NCBI RefSeq assembly: GCF_001636695.1
Contig: NZ_LGEL01000009.1
Span: forward strand, 1 to 64,000
DNA: 64,000 nt
Origin: Pedobacter panaciterrae
GTDB taxonomy: Bacteria > Bacteroidota > Bacteroidia > Sphingobacteriales > Sphingobacteriaceae
Direction of reading: 5' to 3'
A program made the position numbers and the translations under genes. How positions within the stretch are numbered: the stretch's first letter is position 1; each line of letters starts with the position of its first letter. This document shows positions 1 through 8,463 of the stretch, one piece after another. A model generated the notes under the pieces. It did no database searches and was not told the origin of the DNA. It saw nothing but the letters and a program-made list of their open reading frames with translations.

Positions 1-69
1 AGGTAAAAACAAAATGAGTGTACTCAATGCTGTTAGAAACAAAATAATCCACAGAATCTTTGCCGTCAT
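1..69 (-). CDS. Partial N-terminus of a probable membrane protein
   Basis: An open frame runs off the left edge of the window. From the ATG at 69 it encodes 23 residues beginning MTAKILWIILFLTALS, a hydrophobic stretch typical of an N-terminal signal anchor or signal peptide. An in-frame ATG at 84 would add five residues but lies inside the hairpin at 72-105, so 69 is preferred. It would be the next gene downstream of the Bax-inhibitor-1 gene on the same strand. Function cannot be told from 23 residues. Confidence 0.35.
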   Translation of the reverse strand, partial: MTAKILWIILFLTALSTLILFLP

Positions 70-70
70 A

Positions 71-106
71 AAAAACCAAACCATTTATAAAAATGATTTG
101 GTTTTG
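71..106 (-). terminator. Candidate terminator downstream of the Bax-inhibitor-1 family gene
   Basis: Arms at 72-84 and 93-105 pair over 13 positions with one wobble-type mismatch around an 8-nt loop. On the minus strand the hairpin is followed by a T run. The stem is AT-rich, so it is only moderately strong. It overlaps the alternative start of the partial gene at the left edge. Confidence 0.4.
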
Positions 107-140
107 TCATAGAAATCGAGATGACGAATTTTATGTTTTA

Positions 141-893
141 TTATCTTCTGTCGCCAAATATCCTTAATAGTGATAAGAAGATGTTGATGAAGGTAACATA
201 AAGTGACATTGCACCTATGATTGCTAATTTTTTAGAATCAGTATCAAGCATTTGTGCACCGCTTTCTTCTATTCCTTGTCCGATTCTTTTTAACATTTGA
301 ACGTGGTAAGCTGTTAATGCTGTAAAAATAGCAATACCTGCATAGGCCATGAACAAGCTAAAGTTTGCACTTTGGATGAATATGTTTACCACACTTGCGA
401 TAATAAGGCCTACAACCCCGATCATTAAGATAGGGCCGAATTTACTTAAATCGATATTGGTGGTATAGCCCATAAATGCCATTATACCGAATATTCCGGC
501 TGCGCCGGCAAAGCAGCTAATGATAGAAGCTGAAGTATATACCAATAAAACAGAACTAAGACTGATACCCAGTAATGCTGCGAAAAGTATGAAAAGACCA
601 ACTATGGCACCATATGATAGCCTGCTTAATCCTCCGTTCATAATCAATGAGATTCCCAGAGGCGAAAGCATTACTACCCAGCCAAGTATATTAGGTTTGC
701 CAGTTTGAGCATCAAAAAAAGTATGGAGCAATTCTGAATTGGTAGCTAAATAAAATGCTACTACTGTAGAAACACCTAGTGCTACAAACATCCATAAAAA
801 AACATTAGCAAAGAATTTCTTGGCAACCTTACCAGTTAAATCTTCTACAAAAACCGATTGTTGTGACCAATCATTATTATTGTTATTATTCAT
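141..893 (-). CDS. Bax inhibitor-1 / YccA-YbhL family membrane protein
   Basis: The protein has 250 residues, the normal length for bacterial BI-1 relatives. A short polar N-terminus containing six consecutive Asn is followed by about seven hydrophobic segments (roughly residues 27-49, 70-88, 93-112, 117-138, 153-172, 180-198 and 228-246). The family belongs to the TMBIM fold; characterised bacterial members such as YetJ are pH-sensitive calcium leak channels of the inner membrane, and transport by this protein is inferred from that. It sits alone between a candidate terminator (71-106) and the gene ending at 942. The Asn run lies directly after the ATG at 893 and may be variable in length between strains. 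Confidence 0.85.
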   Translation of the reverse strand: MNNNNNNDWSQQSVFVEDLTGKVAKKFFANVFLWMFVALGVSTVVAFYLATNSELLHTFFDAQTGKPNILGWVVMLSPLGISLIMNGGLSRLSYGAIVGLFILFAALLGISLSSVLLVYTSASIISCFAGAAGIFGIMAFMGYTTNIDLSKFGPILMIGVVGLIIASVVNIFIQSANFSLFMAYAGIAIFTALTAYHVQMLKRIGQGIEESGAQMLDTDSKKLAIIGAMSLYVTFINIFLSLLRIFGDRR

Positions 894-941
894 GTGTTTT
901 AAATTTATTTAAAGATACGAATTGTTTCATTCTAACAAAAG

Positions 942-1511
942 CTATGCCCCAAGCCTTTTTGTCAGGATTTCTTCAACTTTCTTAAAAAACTGAAGCGGTT
1001 TTAAGGTTCGCCATGCCATATCGTCAAGTTCGCCACCGAAATTAATGTAATAGTCTATATTGCTGTGTCGGAATTCATTGATTACATGTTGCTGGAAATT
1101 GATGCCTGTAATCCATCCATCCTCAACTTCCTGAAACCATTCTTCGTAATAACTATCCTCAGAGGAATGGAAGTTCAGTACATTTTCGCCAATCAATATA
1201 AATTTGTTTATGCCCTCGTCAATCATTAATTCAATGATTTCACGTTTTAAGAGCATAATGTCGTTGCCGATTGCATCGTTCCACTCTCCGATAAGCTCTA
1301 TGATTGCATAATTTCTATCGTAATCCACAAAGAGTACTTTAAGGTACATTGTACCTGACCCGAAATCATCCCACTGAGGATGTAACAGGAAATTATACAG
1401 CTGCTTGTCGAAATAAAATTCCGAGTATTCAGTATTATAAAATGGAGAACGCTCATCCTCTGCTGCGATATAATCATCGCGCCATAGATAGTAAGGCTCT
1501 ATTTCGTGCAT
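942..1511 (-). CDS. Conserved hypothetical protein downstream of murQ
   Basis: This is a 189-residue soluble, acidic protein with no signal peptide or membrane segment. I do not recognise a named domain. It is rich in aromatic and acidic residues (YYLWRDDY near the N-terminus, WNDAIGNDIMLLKREI in the middle) and alternates predicted strands and helices. The start ATG at 1511 lies only 6 bp after the murQ stop at 1518, so the two are almost certainly co-transcribed, with this gene second. That suggests, but does not show, a role linked to cell-wall recycling or general housekeeping. Confidence 0.7.
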   Translation of the reverse strand: MHEIEPYYLWRDDYIAAEDERSPFYNTEYSEFYFDKQLYNFLLHPQWDDFGSGTMYLKVLFVDYDRNYAIIELIGEWNDAIGNDIMLLKREIIELMIDEGINKFILIGENVLNFHSSEDSYYEEWFQEVEDGWITGINFQQHVINEFRHSNIDYYINFGGELDDMAWRTLKPLQFFKKVEEILTKRLGA

Positions 1512-1517
1512 CTTGAT

Positions 1518-2324
1518 TTATTTATTGGTAGATTCAACAGCTTTCCGAACACTTCCATAACGGATAAGGAGGTCGGCAGCATGTTCATAATCTATTTTTA
1601 GTTCGTCCATTACCATTTGTGTGCCTCTGTCTACCAGTTTGTGATTGGTTAGCTGCATATCTACCATTTTATTGCCTTTTACTCTACCTAGTTTTATCAT
1701 TACAGTAGTGCTAAGCATATTCAGGACCAGTTTTTGAGCGGTTCCTGATTTCATTCTTGTAGATCCTGTTAAAAACTCAGGGCCAACTACAACTTCTACA
1801 GGAAAATCACTTTCTGCTGCTATAGGGCCACCCTCGTTGCATACAATACAGCCAGTTAGAATGCCATTTTTTCGGGCAGTGTTTAATCCGCCGATAACGT
1901 ATGGTGTGGTTCCTGATGCGGCAAGGCCAATTAAGCAGTCGTTAGCATCAATTTTAAACTCCTGCAGATCAAGCCACGCTTGTTTGTCATCATCTTCAGC
2001 GTTTTCAACCGCTCTTCTTATAGCAGTATCTCCACCTGCAATAATTCCAACAACCCAATCAAATGGAACCCCGAAGGTAGGAGGGCACTCTGAGGCATCA
2101 ACCACGCCTAAACGGCCACTGGTGCCAGCGCCTATGTAAAATAACCTTCCCCCGTTTATCATTCGTTCGGCAACAGCAGAAGCAAGCCTTTCTATCTGGG
2201 GAATTACTTTTTCCACAGCATAAGGGACTGTTTTGTCTTCATCATTTATGCCCTTCAGAATTTCTAGTACTGACATTTTATCAATATCGTTGTACGTTGA
2301 TTCTTGCTCGGTTACTCTTATCAT
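1518..2324 (-). CDS. murQ: N-acetylmuramic acid 6-phosphate etherase
   Basis: MurQ cleaves the lactyl ether of MurNAc-6-phosphate to give GlcNAc-6-phosphate and D-lactate during peptidoglycan recycling in the cytoplasm. The sequence carries the SIS sugar-phosphate-binding fold with the signature GAGTSGRLGVVDASECPPTF; the Glu of ECPP corresponds to the catalytic acid of the family. A second conserved block (GSTRMKSGTAQKLVLNML) follows near residue 185. The open frame extends to 2411, but the extra residues do not resemble the family, and MIRVTEQES from the ATG at 2324 gives 268 residues, the usual length. It heads a two-gene unit with the gene at 942-1511. A muramic-sugar kinase is not visible nearby; the BadF-type kinase at 58060 is far away. 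Confidence 0.93.
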   Translation of the reverse strand: MIRVTEQESTYNDIDKMSVLEILKGINDEDKTVPYAVEKVIPQIERLASAVAERMINGGRLFYIGAGTSGRLGVVDASECPPTFGVPFDWVVGIIAGGDTAIRRAVENAEDDDKQAWLDLQEFKIDANDCLIGLAASGTTPYVIGGLNTARKNGILTGCIVCNEGGPIAAESDFPVEVVVGPEFLTGSTRMKSGTAQKLVLNMLSTTVMIKLGRVKGNKMVDMQLTNHKLVDRGTQMVMDELKIDYEHAADLLIRYGSVRKAVESTNK

Positions 2325-2485
2325 TATTTTATTTTTTGTTAAAATTGGTGATTTTCTTGTTAAACCAGAAATAATAGGGGAAATCAATTCAAAATAAGGG
2401 AAATGGCACATATCTGCAAGAGATTCCTTCCTAATTTTGGAGTAATAGAAAAAATACTAAACAAATAAAAATCAGAAGAGGTTAA

Positions 2486-2518
2486 TTGATTATATCACAT
2501 TGTAATTTTATACCTTTA
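2486..2518 (+). promoter_or_regulatory. Candidate Bacteroidota promoter of the S41 protease
   Basis: A TTG at 2486-2488 and TACCTTTA at 2511-2518 resemble the Bacteroidota -33 TTTG / -7 TAnnTTTG consensus with a 22-nt gap. The -7 box differs at the last base. The inferred transcript would start about 8 nt before the ATG at 2533, a very short leader. Confidence 0.4.
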
Positions 2519-2532
2519 CAGTGCCTTTAACC

Positions 2533-4110
2533 ATGAAAAAGAATACCCGCTACAATCTCTTAATTGCCCTCACTTATTCAGTAACTTTAATAGGTGGGAT
2601 GTTTTTGGGGTATAAATTTCTGAAGGATCAGGGGTATAGCTTTCATAAGACAACCTATGTAGCAGATAACAATGCGCAAAAGGTTGATGAAATTCTTCAT
2701 ATCATCAATAAAAACTATGTAGATGAGGTTAATTCTGATAGTTTAAATAACCTGCCTATTGATAGTTTATTGCATAAACTGGACCCACATAGTATATATC
2801 TTCCTCCGGCAAAGGCGAGTGAATTTGCTGAAACATTAAATGGGAATTTTGAGGGTATAGGTATTGAATATTATATTTTGAATGATACACTGCTGGTTAC
2901 GAATGTAATTAAAGATGGCCCTGCGTTTTTAGCCGGAATAAAACAAGGCGACAGGATTATTAAGATAGATACAATTTTTGTTAGTGGTAAGGCTTTGCCA
3001 AGAGAACAGATGATCGGCAAGATAAAGGGAAGAAGCGGCACCCCTGTAAAATTAACTATTGTGCATCCGGGCAGTTCGCTTGCAACTGTTTTTACTGTAA
3101 AGCGGGGCAGGGTAGTAGTGAGTAGTATTGATGCTTCGTATATGCTCAATAATGAGGTAGGTTACGTGAGGATTGGTAAATTTGGTTCTGATACGGACCG
3201 TGATTTTGTGGAGTCCATAAAGTCACTTAAATCTGCAGGAATGAAAAAGCTGATTCTTGACCTTCGTGACAATGGAGGTGGGTACTTAACAGCAGCTACA
3301 GGACTGGCCAATCAGATTTTTCAGGAGAATAAGCTGATTGTTTATACCGAAGGAAAGCATGAGCCACGTACAGATTATGTGGCAACAGGCGGGGGTGAAT
3401 TTGAAGATGGTAAGCTGGTGGTGCTGATTAATGAAAATACAGCCTCGGCCAGTGAGATTCTTGCAGGTGCGGTACAAGACTTGAACAGGGGGCTTATTAT
3501 TGGTCGCCGGTCTTTTGGTAAAGGGCTTGTTCAGGAGCAGTTTCCTTTTGTAGACGGGTCTGCTTTAAATTTAACGATTGCGCGCTATTATACTCCATCG
3601 GGCAGAAGTATTCAGAAATCATATAAGGATGGTTATAAAGCCTATCAGGATGAGATTGAAAACCGTTTTAATGATGGAGAACTTACAGAGAAAAAGATTG
3701 CCAGAAAAGACAGCGTAAAAGGCAGAGCATTTGTGGGTGGTGGTATACAGCCTGATATTTATGTAAAAATGGATACTATGGGTTATAATAAATGTTATAC
3801 TACCCTGGCTTCTAAAAAGATATTATTTGATTTTGTTTATGATGTATTGGCCAGCAGGTATTCTGCGTCATTTATTGAACAGAACCTGGCTACTTTTAAT
3901 GTGAGTGAAACAGATTATCGAGACCTGCTGAAGTATATTCAGAATCGGAATGTAGTTGTCGATCAGAAACAGCTGGCATCGGCAAAGCCACTTATATTAA
4001 ATGATATGAAGGTGCTTTTATGCAAGTATCACTTAGGTGATGCAGGTTATTATAAAGCACTTAATCTAAGCGATACTATGGTAAAACAGGCATTAACTAG
4101 TTTGCAGTAG
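2533..4110 (+). CDS. S41 family C-terminal processing peptidase (CtpA-like)
   Basis: This is a periplasmic serine protease that trims or degrades proteins from the C-terminus. An N-terminal membrane anchor (residues about 8-26 from the ATG at 2533) leads into a cap region with the typical LDPHSIYLPP motif, a PDZ domain (about 85-170, with GIGIEY and AGIKQGDRI), and the S41 core. The catalytic Ser lies in ENTASASEILAGAVQD and the Lys in SFGKGLVQEQF, so the Ser-Lys dyad is intact. A GTG at 2521 could add four residues, but the ATG at 2533 gives a better MKKNTRYN start. It is transcribed divergently from murQ and convergently with der. The C-terminal 130 residues are less conserved helical sequence. 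Confidence 0.92.
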   Translation: MKKNTRYNLLIALTYSVTLIGGMFLGYKFLKDQGYSFHKTTYVADNNAQKVDEILHIINKNYVDEVNSDSLNNLPIDSLLHKLDPHSIYLPPAKASEFAETLNGNFEGIGIEYYILNDTLLVTNVIKDGPAFLAGIKQGDRIIKIDTIFVSGKALPREQMIGKIKGRSGTPVKLTIVHPGSSLATVFTVKRGRVVVSSIDASYMLNNEVGYVRIGKFGSDTDRDFVESIKSLKSAGMKKLILDLRDNGGGYLTAATGLANQIFQENKLIVYTEGKHEPRTDYVATGGGEFEDGKLVVLINENTASASEILAGAVQDLNRGLIIGRRSFGKGLVQEQFPFVDGSALNLTIARYYTPSGRSIQKSYKDGYKAYQDEIENRFNDGELTEKKIARKDSVKGRAFVGGGIQPDIYVKMDTMGYNKCYTTLASKKILFDFVYDVLASRYSASFIEQNLATFNVSETDYRDLLKYIQNRNVVVDQKQLASAKPLILNDMKVLLCKYHLGDAGYYKALNLSDTMVKQALTSLQ

Positions 4111-4144
4111 GTTTTTCACCACAAACGTCATTTCAATAGTGATC

Positions 4145-4217
4145 CGTCATTTCGACGATAGGAGAAATCTCTTGGAGATGTGATGGCCAAGAGATTTCTC
4201 CTATCGTCGAAATGACG
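4145..4217. repeat. Long palindromic intergenic element (REP-like), bidirectional terminator position
   Basis: Two perfectly complementary 31-bp arms (4145-4175 and 4187-4217) enclose an 11-nt loop. An outer imperfect arm pair (ATCCGTCAT near 4142 against ATGACGGAT near 4229) adds a second nested hairpin. It sits in the 172-bp gap between the convergent S41 protease and der genes, so it could also end transcription from both sides. A GTCATTTCGACG...GAGAAATCTC palindrome is, from memory, a recurring intergenic sequence in Bacteroidota genomes. Confidence 0.8.
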
Positions 4218-4282
4218 TTCGTAGCCAAATGACGGATTCACTGTGAAGAAGACAAATTCACAGTCGAAATATGACAAGACGC

Positions 4283-5584
4283 TTATTTTTGTCTGAAATA
4301 AATCTGGATTGGTACCCCGCTAAAATCAAAATGTTCACGAAGCTTATTCTCAATAAACCTTTTGTAAGGTTCTTTGATGTACTGAGGTAAGTTACAGAAG
4401 AAAGCAAACATTGGAGATGTTCCGTTGATCTGTGTGATGTATTTTATTTTAATGTACTTTCCTTTTAATGCAGGCGGCGGATAGTTTTCTATGATCGGCA
4501 ACATTACATCATTTAATTTAGATGTAGGGATTTTCTTGCCTCTGTTTTTATGTACTTCTAAAGCTGTTTCAATAGCCTGGAAAATACGTTGTTTAGTTAC
4601 TACTGAGGTGAAAACAATAGGTACATCGGTAAACGGCTGCAATTTCTGACGAATCTGCTCTTCGAATGCTTTTACTGTTTTATTGTCTTTCTCTATTAAG
4701 TCCCATTTGTTTACAAGAATTACGATACCTTTCTTGTTTTTCTCTGCAAGGTGGAAAATATTTACATCCTGCGATTCTAAACCTTCAGTTGCATCAACCA
4801 TTAAGATTACTACATCGGCTTCTTCTAATGCTTTAATGGTACGCATTACAGAATAAAATTCGATGTTCTCTTTTACTTTGGTTTTTTTACGTAAACCGGC
4901 AGTATCAATAAACATAAATTCATGACCGAACTGGTTGTAATGTATGTGTATAGAATCTCTGGTAGTACCTGCAATTGGAGTAACGATATTTCGGTCTTTA
5001 CCAATTAATGCGTTGATTAAAGATGATTTACCAACGTTTGGTCTGCCTACTATGGTGATTTTAGGAAGTGTGTTTTCTTCTTCAGGAAGGTCTTCAAAGT
5101 TTTTGATTACATCATCAAGAAGGTCACCTGTTCCTGATCCCGTCATAGATGAGATAGGGTAGATTTCGCCAAGACCAAATCCGTAAAATACAGCAGCTTC
5201 GTTTTGTAATTGGGTATTATCAACCTTGTTTACTACTGTGAATACAGGTTTTTTACTTCTTCTAAGTAGTTGTGCTATTTCGTCGTCAAGATCAGTAATG
5301 CCTGTGGTTACATCAACCATAAACAACAATACGCTTGCCTCTTCAATAGCGATAACCACTTGCTCGCGGATAGCTGCTTCAAAAACATCTTCAGAGTTGG
5401 CTACATAGCCACCAGTGTCGATTACAGTGAATTGCTTGTCAGTCCACTCAGCCGAACCGTAGTGACGGTCGCGGGTTACGCCGCTAAAATCATCGACAAT
5501 TGCTTTACGACTTTCTGTTAAGCGGTTAAAGAGGGTAGATTTGCCTACGTTTGGTCTTCCGACGATTGCGATAATATTGCTCAT
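4283..5584 (-). CDS. der: Ribosome biogenesis GTPase Der (EngA)
   Basis: Der is an essential tandem-GTPase needed for 50S subunit maturation. Its 433 residues match the usual Bacteroidota length. Two G domains are visible: the first begins [19 protein letters not shown] with DTGG and NKVD, the second has [18 protein letters not shown] near residue 175 with DTAGLRKK and NKWD. A C-terminal KH-like domain (about 350-433) ends in the typical [11 protein letters not shown]. It lies 47 bp downstream of era on the same strand, so the two ribosome-assembly GTPases are probably co-transcribed. Confidence 0.96.
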   Translation of the reverse strand: MSNIIAIVGRPNVGKSTLFNRLTESRKAIVDDFSGVTRDRHYGSAEWTDKQFTVIDTGGYVANSEDVFEAAIREQVVIAIEEASVLLFMVDVTTGITDLDDEIAQLLRRSKKPVFTVVNKVDNTQLQNEAAVFYGFGLGEIYPISSMTGSGTGDLLDDVIKNFEDLPEEENTLPKITIVGRPNVGKSSLINALIGKDRNIVTPIAGTTRDSIHIHYNQFGHEFMFIDTAGLRKKTKVKENIEFYSVMRTIKALEEADVVILMVDATEGLESQDVNIFHLAEKNKKGIVILVNKWDLIEKDNKTVKAFEEQIRQKLQPFTDVPIVFTSVVTKQRIFQAIETALEVHKNRGKKIPTSKLNDVMLPIIENYPPPALKGKYIKIKYITQINGTSPMFAFFCNLPQYIKEPYKRFIENKLREHFDFSGVPIQIYFRQK

Positions 5585-5631
5585 ATTGTGTTGTGAATTG
5601 TATTAATTATTAAGGGGTTGCAAAGGTAAGC

Positions 5632-6510
5632 TTAATTTTCGTACCCGAAACTTTTTAAGTAGTTCTTTTTACTGCGCCAGTCTGGAATTACTTTTACAAA
5701 GGTTTCAAGAAATACTTTTTGATCCAAAAATTTCTCAATATCCTTACGTGCTTCAGTTCCTACTTTTTTAAGACTTGCGCCTCCTTTGCCTATTAGTATG
5801 TTTTTTTGAGAATCGCGTTCTACTATGATTTCAGCACTGATTCTGGTGATGTTTTCTTCTTCTTTAAACGCAGTAACAACTACCTCTGTGCTGTAAGGTA
5901 TTTCTTTCTGGTAATTGTTAAAGATCTTTTCTCTGATGATCTCAGACACGAAGAATCTTTGGTTACGATCCGTAAGGTCTTCTTTGTCGTAAAAAGGCGC
6001 ATGTTCGGGTAAATGATCCAGTATCATGGTAAGGATGCCTTCGAGATTGTATTGATGAAGCGCCGAGATGGCATATATATACTTTGGATTTAATTTTTCC
6101 TGCCAGTATGCTGTCTTTTCTTCTACCTGTTCCTGGGTTGCATTGTCAATCTTATTGATTAACACAATCATTGGAATAGTAGTGTTGATGATTTTCTCTA
6201 GCACATCATTTTCGTCGTGCTGTTCGTTAATGTCGGTAACAAACAGGATAAGGTCGGCATCTGTAAGGGCTCCTTTTACAGAACTCATCATGGAATCTTG
6301 CAGTCCATATCGAGGTTTTATGATGCCCGGGGTGTCAGAAAAAACTATTTGATAATCTTCTTCATTAACAATTCCTAAAATACGGTGGCGGGTTGTTTGA
6401 GCTTTCGGAGTGATGATAGAAAGCTTTTCGCCCACCAGGGCATTCATTAAGGTTGATTTACCCACATTGGGCTTACCTATGATACTTACAAAACCTGCTT
6501 TATGCGACAT
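5632..6510 (-). CDS. era: GTPase Era
   Basis: Era binds 16S rRNA and promotes 30S subunit assembly. The protein has one G domain ([22 protein letters not shown]) and a C-terminal KH domain with the typical GKGGASLKKVGTEARKDIE. The open frame extends to 6543, but MSHKAGFVSIIGK from the ATG at 6510 gives 292 residues, close to the family norm, and the extra upstream codons overlap the divergent tRNA promoter at 6532-6563. It is transcribed ahead of der. Confidence 0.95.
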   Translation of the reverse strand: MSHKAGFVSIIGKPNVGKSTLMNALVGEKLSIITPKAQTTRHRILGIVNEEDYQIVFSDTPGIIKPRYGLQDSMMSSVKGALTDADLILFVTDINEQHDENDVLEKIINTTIPMIVLINKIDNATQEQVEEKTAYWQEKLNPKYIYAISALHQYNLEGILTMILDHLPEHAPFYDKEDLTDRNQRFFVSEIIREKIFNNYQKEIPYSTEVVVTAFKEEENITRISAEIIVERDSQKNILIGKGGASLKKVGTEARKDIEKFLDQKVFLETFVKVIPDWRSKKNYLKSFGYEN

Positions 6511-6531
6511 AAAAATATTTTTTGAAATAAA

Positions 6532-6563
6532 TTTGCACCGCAAAGAAACGAATTATATCTTTG
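6532..6563 (+). promoter_or_regulatory. Strong promoter of the tRNA cassette
   Basis: TTTG at 6532-6535, a 20-nt spacer, and TATCTTTG at 6556-6563 match the Bacteroidota -33/-7 consensus (TTTG, TAnnTTTG) exactly. The transcript would start about 50 nt before the first tRNA at 6621. The promoter is divergent from era. Confidence 0.75.
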
Positions 6564-6620
6564 CATTCCAATTCGGAAGAAGAGTTAAGGATTTAACAGA
6601 AACTGCCAAATTGTATATAG

Positions 6621-6696
<76 letters not shown>

Positions 6697-6734
6697 AAAG
6701 GTTCGCAGCTTACTAAAGCTGAGGCAACCAAAAT

Positions 6735-6806
6735 GGCCCGTTCGTCTAGGGGTGAGGACGCCAGATTTTCATTCTGGAAACAGGGGTTCGATTCCCCTAC
6801 GGGCTA
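6735..6806 (+). tRNA. tRNA-Glu (TTC), copy 1
   Basis: A 72-nt cloverleaf without encoded CCA. The anticodon stem CCAGA/TCTGG encloses a loop with anticodon TTC, the T arm has GGTTCGATTCC, and the acceptor stem pairs GGCCCGT with ACGGGCT including a terminal G:T wobble. It lies 38 nt after the initiator tRNA and is probably processed from the same transcript. Confidence 0.95.
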
Positions 6807-6810
6807 CTTG

Positions 6811-6841
6811 ACCGCTTTAAGAAAATGAGCGGTTTTTTTAT
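6811..6841 (+). terminator. Terminator between the two tRNA cassettes
   Basis: A 6-bp stem ACCGCT (6811-6816) / AGCGGT (6828-6833) is followed by a T run to 6839. It suggests that cassette 1 is a complete transcription unit before the duplicate begins. Confidence 0.7.
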
Positions 6842-6852
6842 TAAAGATATAG

Positions 6853-6928
<76 letters not shown>

Positions 6929-6966
6929 AAAGGTTCGCAGCTTATTAAAGCTGAGGCAACCAAAAT

Positions 6967-7038
6967 GGCCCGTTCGTCTAGGGGTGAGGACGCCAGATTT
7001 TCATTCTGGAAACAGGGGTTCGATTCCCCTACGGGCTA
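6967..7038 (+). tRNA. tRNA-Glu (TTC), copy 2
   Basis: Identical to the copy at 6735-6806 and 232 bp downstream of it. It is followed directly by the terminator at 7042-7077. Confidence 0.95.
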
Positions 7039-7041
7039 CAG

Positions 7042-7077
7042 AAAAAAGCATCAATCAATACGGTTGATGCTTTTTTT
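7042..7077 (+). terminator. Terminator of the tRNA array
   Basis: GCATCAA (7048-7054) pairs with TTGATGC (7064-7070) and is flanked by an A run upstream and a run of seven T downstream, the classic intrinsic terminator form. Confidence 0.85.
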
Positions 7078-7177
7078 ATGCTTGCTGTTTTGGTGAATCC
7101 TCTTCCCCACCTCCGAATTGCTGCTTTCGGCAAAGCGCTAAAGCTACTGATTGTGCTAAGCTAAGGCTGGCAAAGAC

Positions 7178-7236
7178 GGTGGATAAGAGACGCCAGATTT
7201 TCATTCCGGATTCGCCCGGGACTGACGATTCCGCTG
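7178..7236 (+). pseudogene. Decayed tRNA-Glu remnant
   Basis: Positions 7189-7210 match the anticodon arm of the intact tRNA-Glu genes at 21 of 22 bases. Further downstream CGATTCC (7226-7232) fits the T loop, but the stems no longer pair and the D and acceptor arms are unrecognisable. It lies in an otherwise gene-free 300-bp stretch (7039-7338), about 115 bp past the array terminator. It may be a third cassette that decayed, or the scar of an element that integrated at the tRNA anticodon region. Confidence 0.6.
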
Positions 7237-7338
7237 CTATTTTATAATTTATTTACAAAGTTTACATTTTTATTTACAATCCAAATCACTCGACCCGAAA
7301 AATATCAAAGTAGATTCGTTGAATCAATTTGAAAGGAT

Positions 7339-7896
7339 ATGAAAAATAAAAAAAATGTCATCTATGCGATGATCTTGCCGCTGGTTGTGGTGAGCGGACT
7401 AGTATTTGCTAATCGTGAAATTAAAAATGAAACTGAGCGATCCCCAAAGCCGTTGTCTATTGCTGACAAGAAAGCCCGCCTGGATGAGAGAAAAAAATGG
7501 GAGGCTTCTCCTGAAGGTATAAAGTACAAAGAATGGGAGGTTTCTCCTGAAGGTAAAAAAGTGCATGCCAGTCATGATAAAATAAGGGAGTACATAAAGG
7601 CTTTTTCCAATATGGAGGCCGTGGTAACCTCTGTTACTTTTCAGCGCGCAAACGCGAAATCGTCAGGACCAAAATGGCTTATAGTTATGATTAATGGCGA
7701 AGAATACATGATGCAATTTATTCCGAAGGAATTTCAGCAGTTAAAGAGCCTGAAAGTTAACGATAAAATAGTTTTAAGAAGCCGCAGCGCAGGCTATTCA
7801 CCTAATCATCCATATTTGATTATATCGGGCGACTATATTGAGCAAAATAATAAGATACTTTTTAAACGTGATTTTAGCAAAAATAACCGTTGCTGA
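7339..7896 (+). CDS. Hypothetical exported protein with a duplicated SPEG motif
   Basis: This 185-residue protein is not one I recognise. Residues 7-25 form a hydrophobic signal peptide or anchor ending near VFANRE. A Lys/Glu-rich stretch follows, with a short internal duplication at about residues 54-75 (WEASPEGIKY then WEVSPEGKKV). The C-terminal half (about 90-170) alternates strands (AVVTSVTFQR, KWLIVMINGEEYMMQF, DKIVLRSRSAG) and could be a small beta-barrel such as an OB-like fold; that is inference. It follows the tRNA remnant and ends before the strong hairpin at 8024-8054. No operon partner is evident. Confidence 0.65.
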   Translation: MKNKKNVIYAMILPLVVVSGLVFANREIKNETERSPKPLSIADKKARLDERKKWEASPEGIKYKEWEVSPEGKKVHASHDKIREYIKAFSNMEAVVTSVTFQRANAKSSGPKWLIVMINGEEYMMQFIPKEFQQLKSLKVNDKIVLRSRSAGYSPNHPYLIISGDYIEQNNKILFKRDFSKNNRC

Positions 7897-8023
7897 GGAT
7901 TAGCTGCAATAGCCATTAAATTTCAATGTTATCTGTAAAATTGGGTTCAATGCTATTATTTAGATCAGCTAAAAGTATCAAATCGTCCTGCGAGGTGTTT
8001 GATAAATGTAACTCCCGGGCTAC

Positions 8024-8060
8024 AAGCCTCGATGTTAAATCAACATCGAGGCTTTTTTAT
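8024..8060. terminator. Strong bidirectional terminator
   Basis: A perfect 13-bp stem (8024-8036 with 8042-8054) and a 5-nt loop, with a T run on the plus strand. It separates the plus-strand gene ending at 7896 from the minus-strand HxlR gene ending at 8081 and can serve both. Confidence 0.85.
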
Positions 8061-8080
8061 TTTAGGCCGACCTTTCCTAT

Positions 8081-8458
8081 TCAGGACTGCTTCCGCATAC
8101 TTTGCTTAATTTTTTCTCTGTGCTGCTCACCCCAGGTACTTAATTCACCCAACACATTTTTTAAAGTCAGGCTATAACTGGTTGCTTCGTAAACAATACT
8201 TACCGGTTGGGTAGGGTACACATTGCGTTTGATAAAGTCATTCAATTCCAAATCTTTTAATTCTTTAGCTAAGACCTTGGAGGATATCCCAGAGACTTCA
8301 TTCTGAATCTCATTGAAACGCTTGGACGATTGTACAAGGGAGAGGATCAAAGCCAGCTTCCATTTTCCATTAAGCACATATAGCGCATCAATAACGTTTT
8401 TAAGTGAGTTTGCGCATTCTGTCTTGCCTGGTAGTGGCTGATTTTTAATGACTTTCAT
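8081..8458 (-). CDS. HxlR (DUF24) family redox-type transcriptional regulator
   Basis: A winged-helix repressor of the HxlR/DUF24 subgroup. From the ATG at 8458 it has 125 residues, with the family core NGKWKLALILSLV, a recognition-helix region SSKVLAKELKDLELNDFI and the wing before TSYSLT. A Cys near residue 14 (KTECANSL) sits where YodB, CatR and HypR carry their thiol sensor. It is divergent from an azoreductase, as YodB controls azoR1 in Bacillus, so quinone or electrophile sensing is a reasonable inference. An upstream start at 8476 would place coding sequence over the operator-like dyad at 8464-8503, which favours 8458. Confidence 0.85.
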   Translation of the reverse strand: MKVIKNQPLPGKTECANSLKNVIDALYVLNGKWKLALILSLVQSSKRFNEIQNEVSGISSKVLAKELKDLELNDFIKRNVYPTQPVSIVYEATSYSLTLKNVLGELSTWGEQHREKIKQSMRKQS

Positions 8459-8463
8459 AATAG

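Noticed and set aside
2325-2411. N-terminal extension of MurQ to 2411
   Set aside because: The extra 29 residues do not match the family; MIRVTEQES is the typical start.
6511-6543. N-terminal extension of Era to 6543
   Set aside because: It would overlap the tRNA promoter, and the residues do not resemble Era; MSHKAGFVS at 6510 fits the family.
7926-8177. Plus-strand frame of 83 codons opposite the HxlR gene
   Set aside because: It reads through the strong terminator at 8024-8054 and into the antisense of a conserved regulator; no homology recognised.
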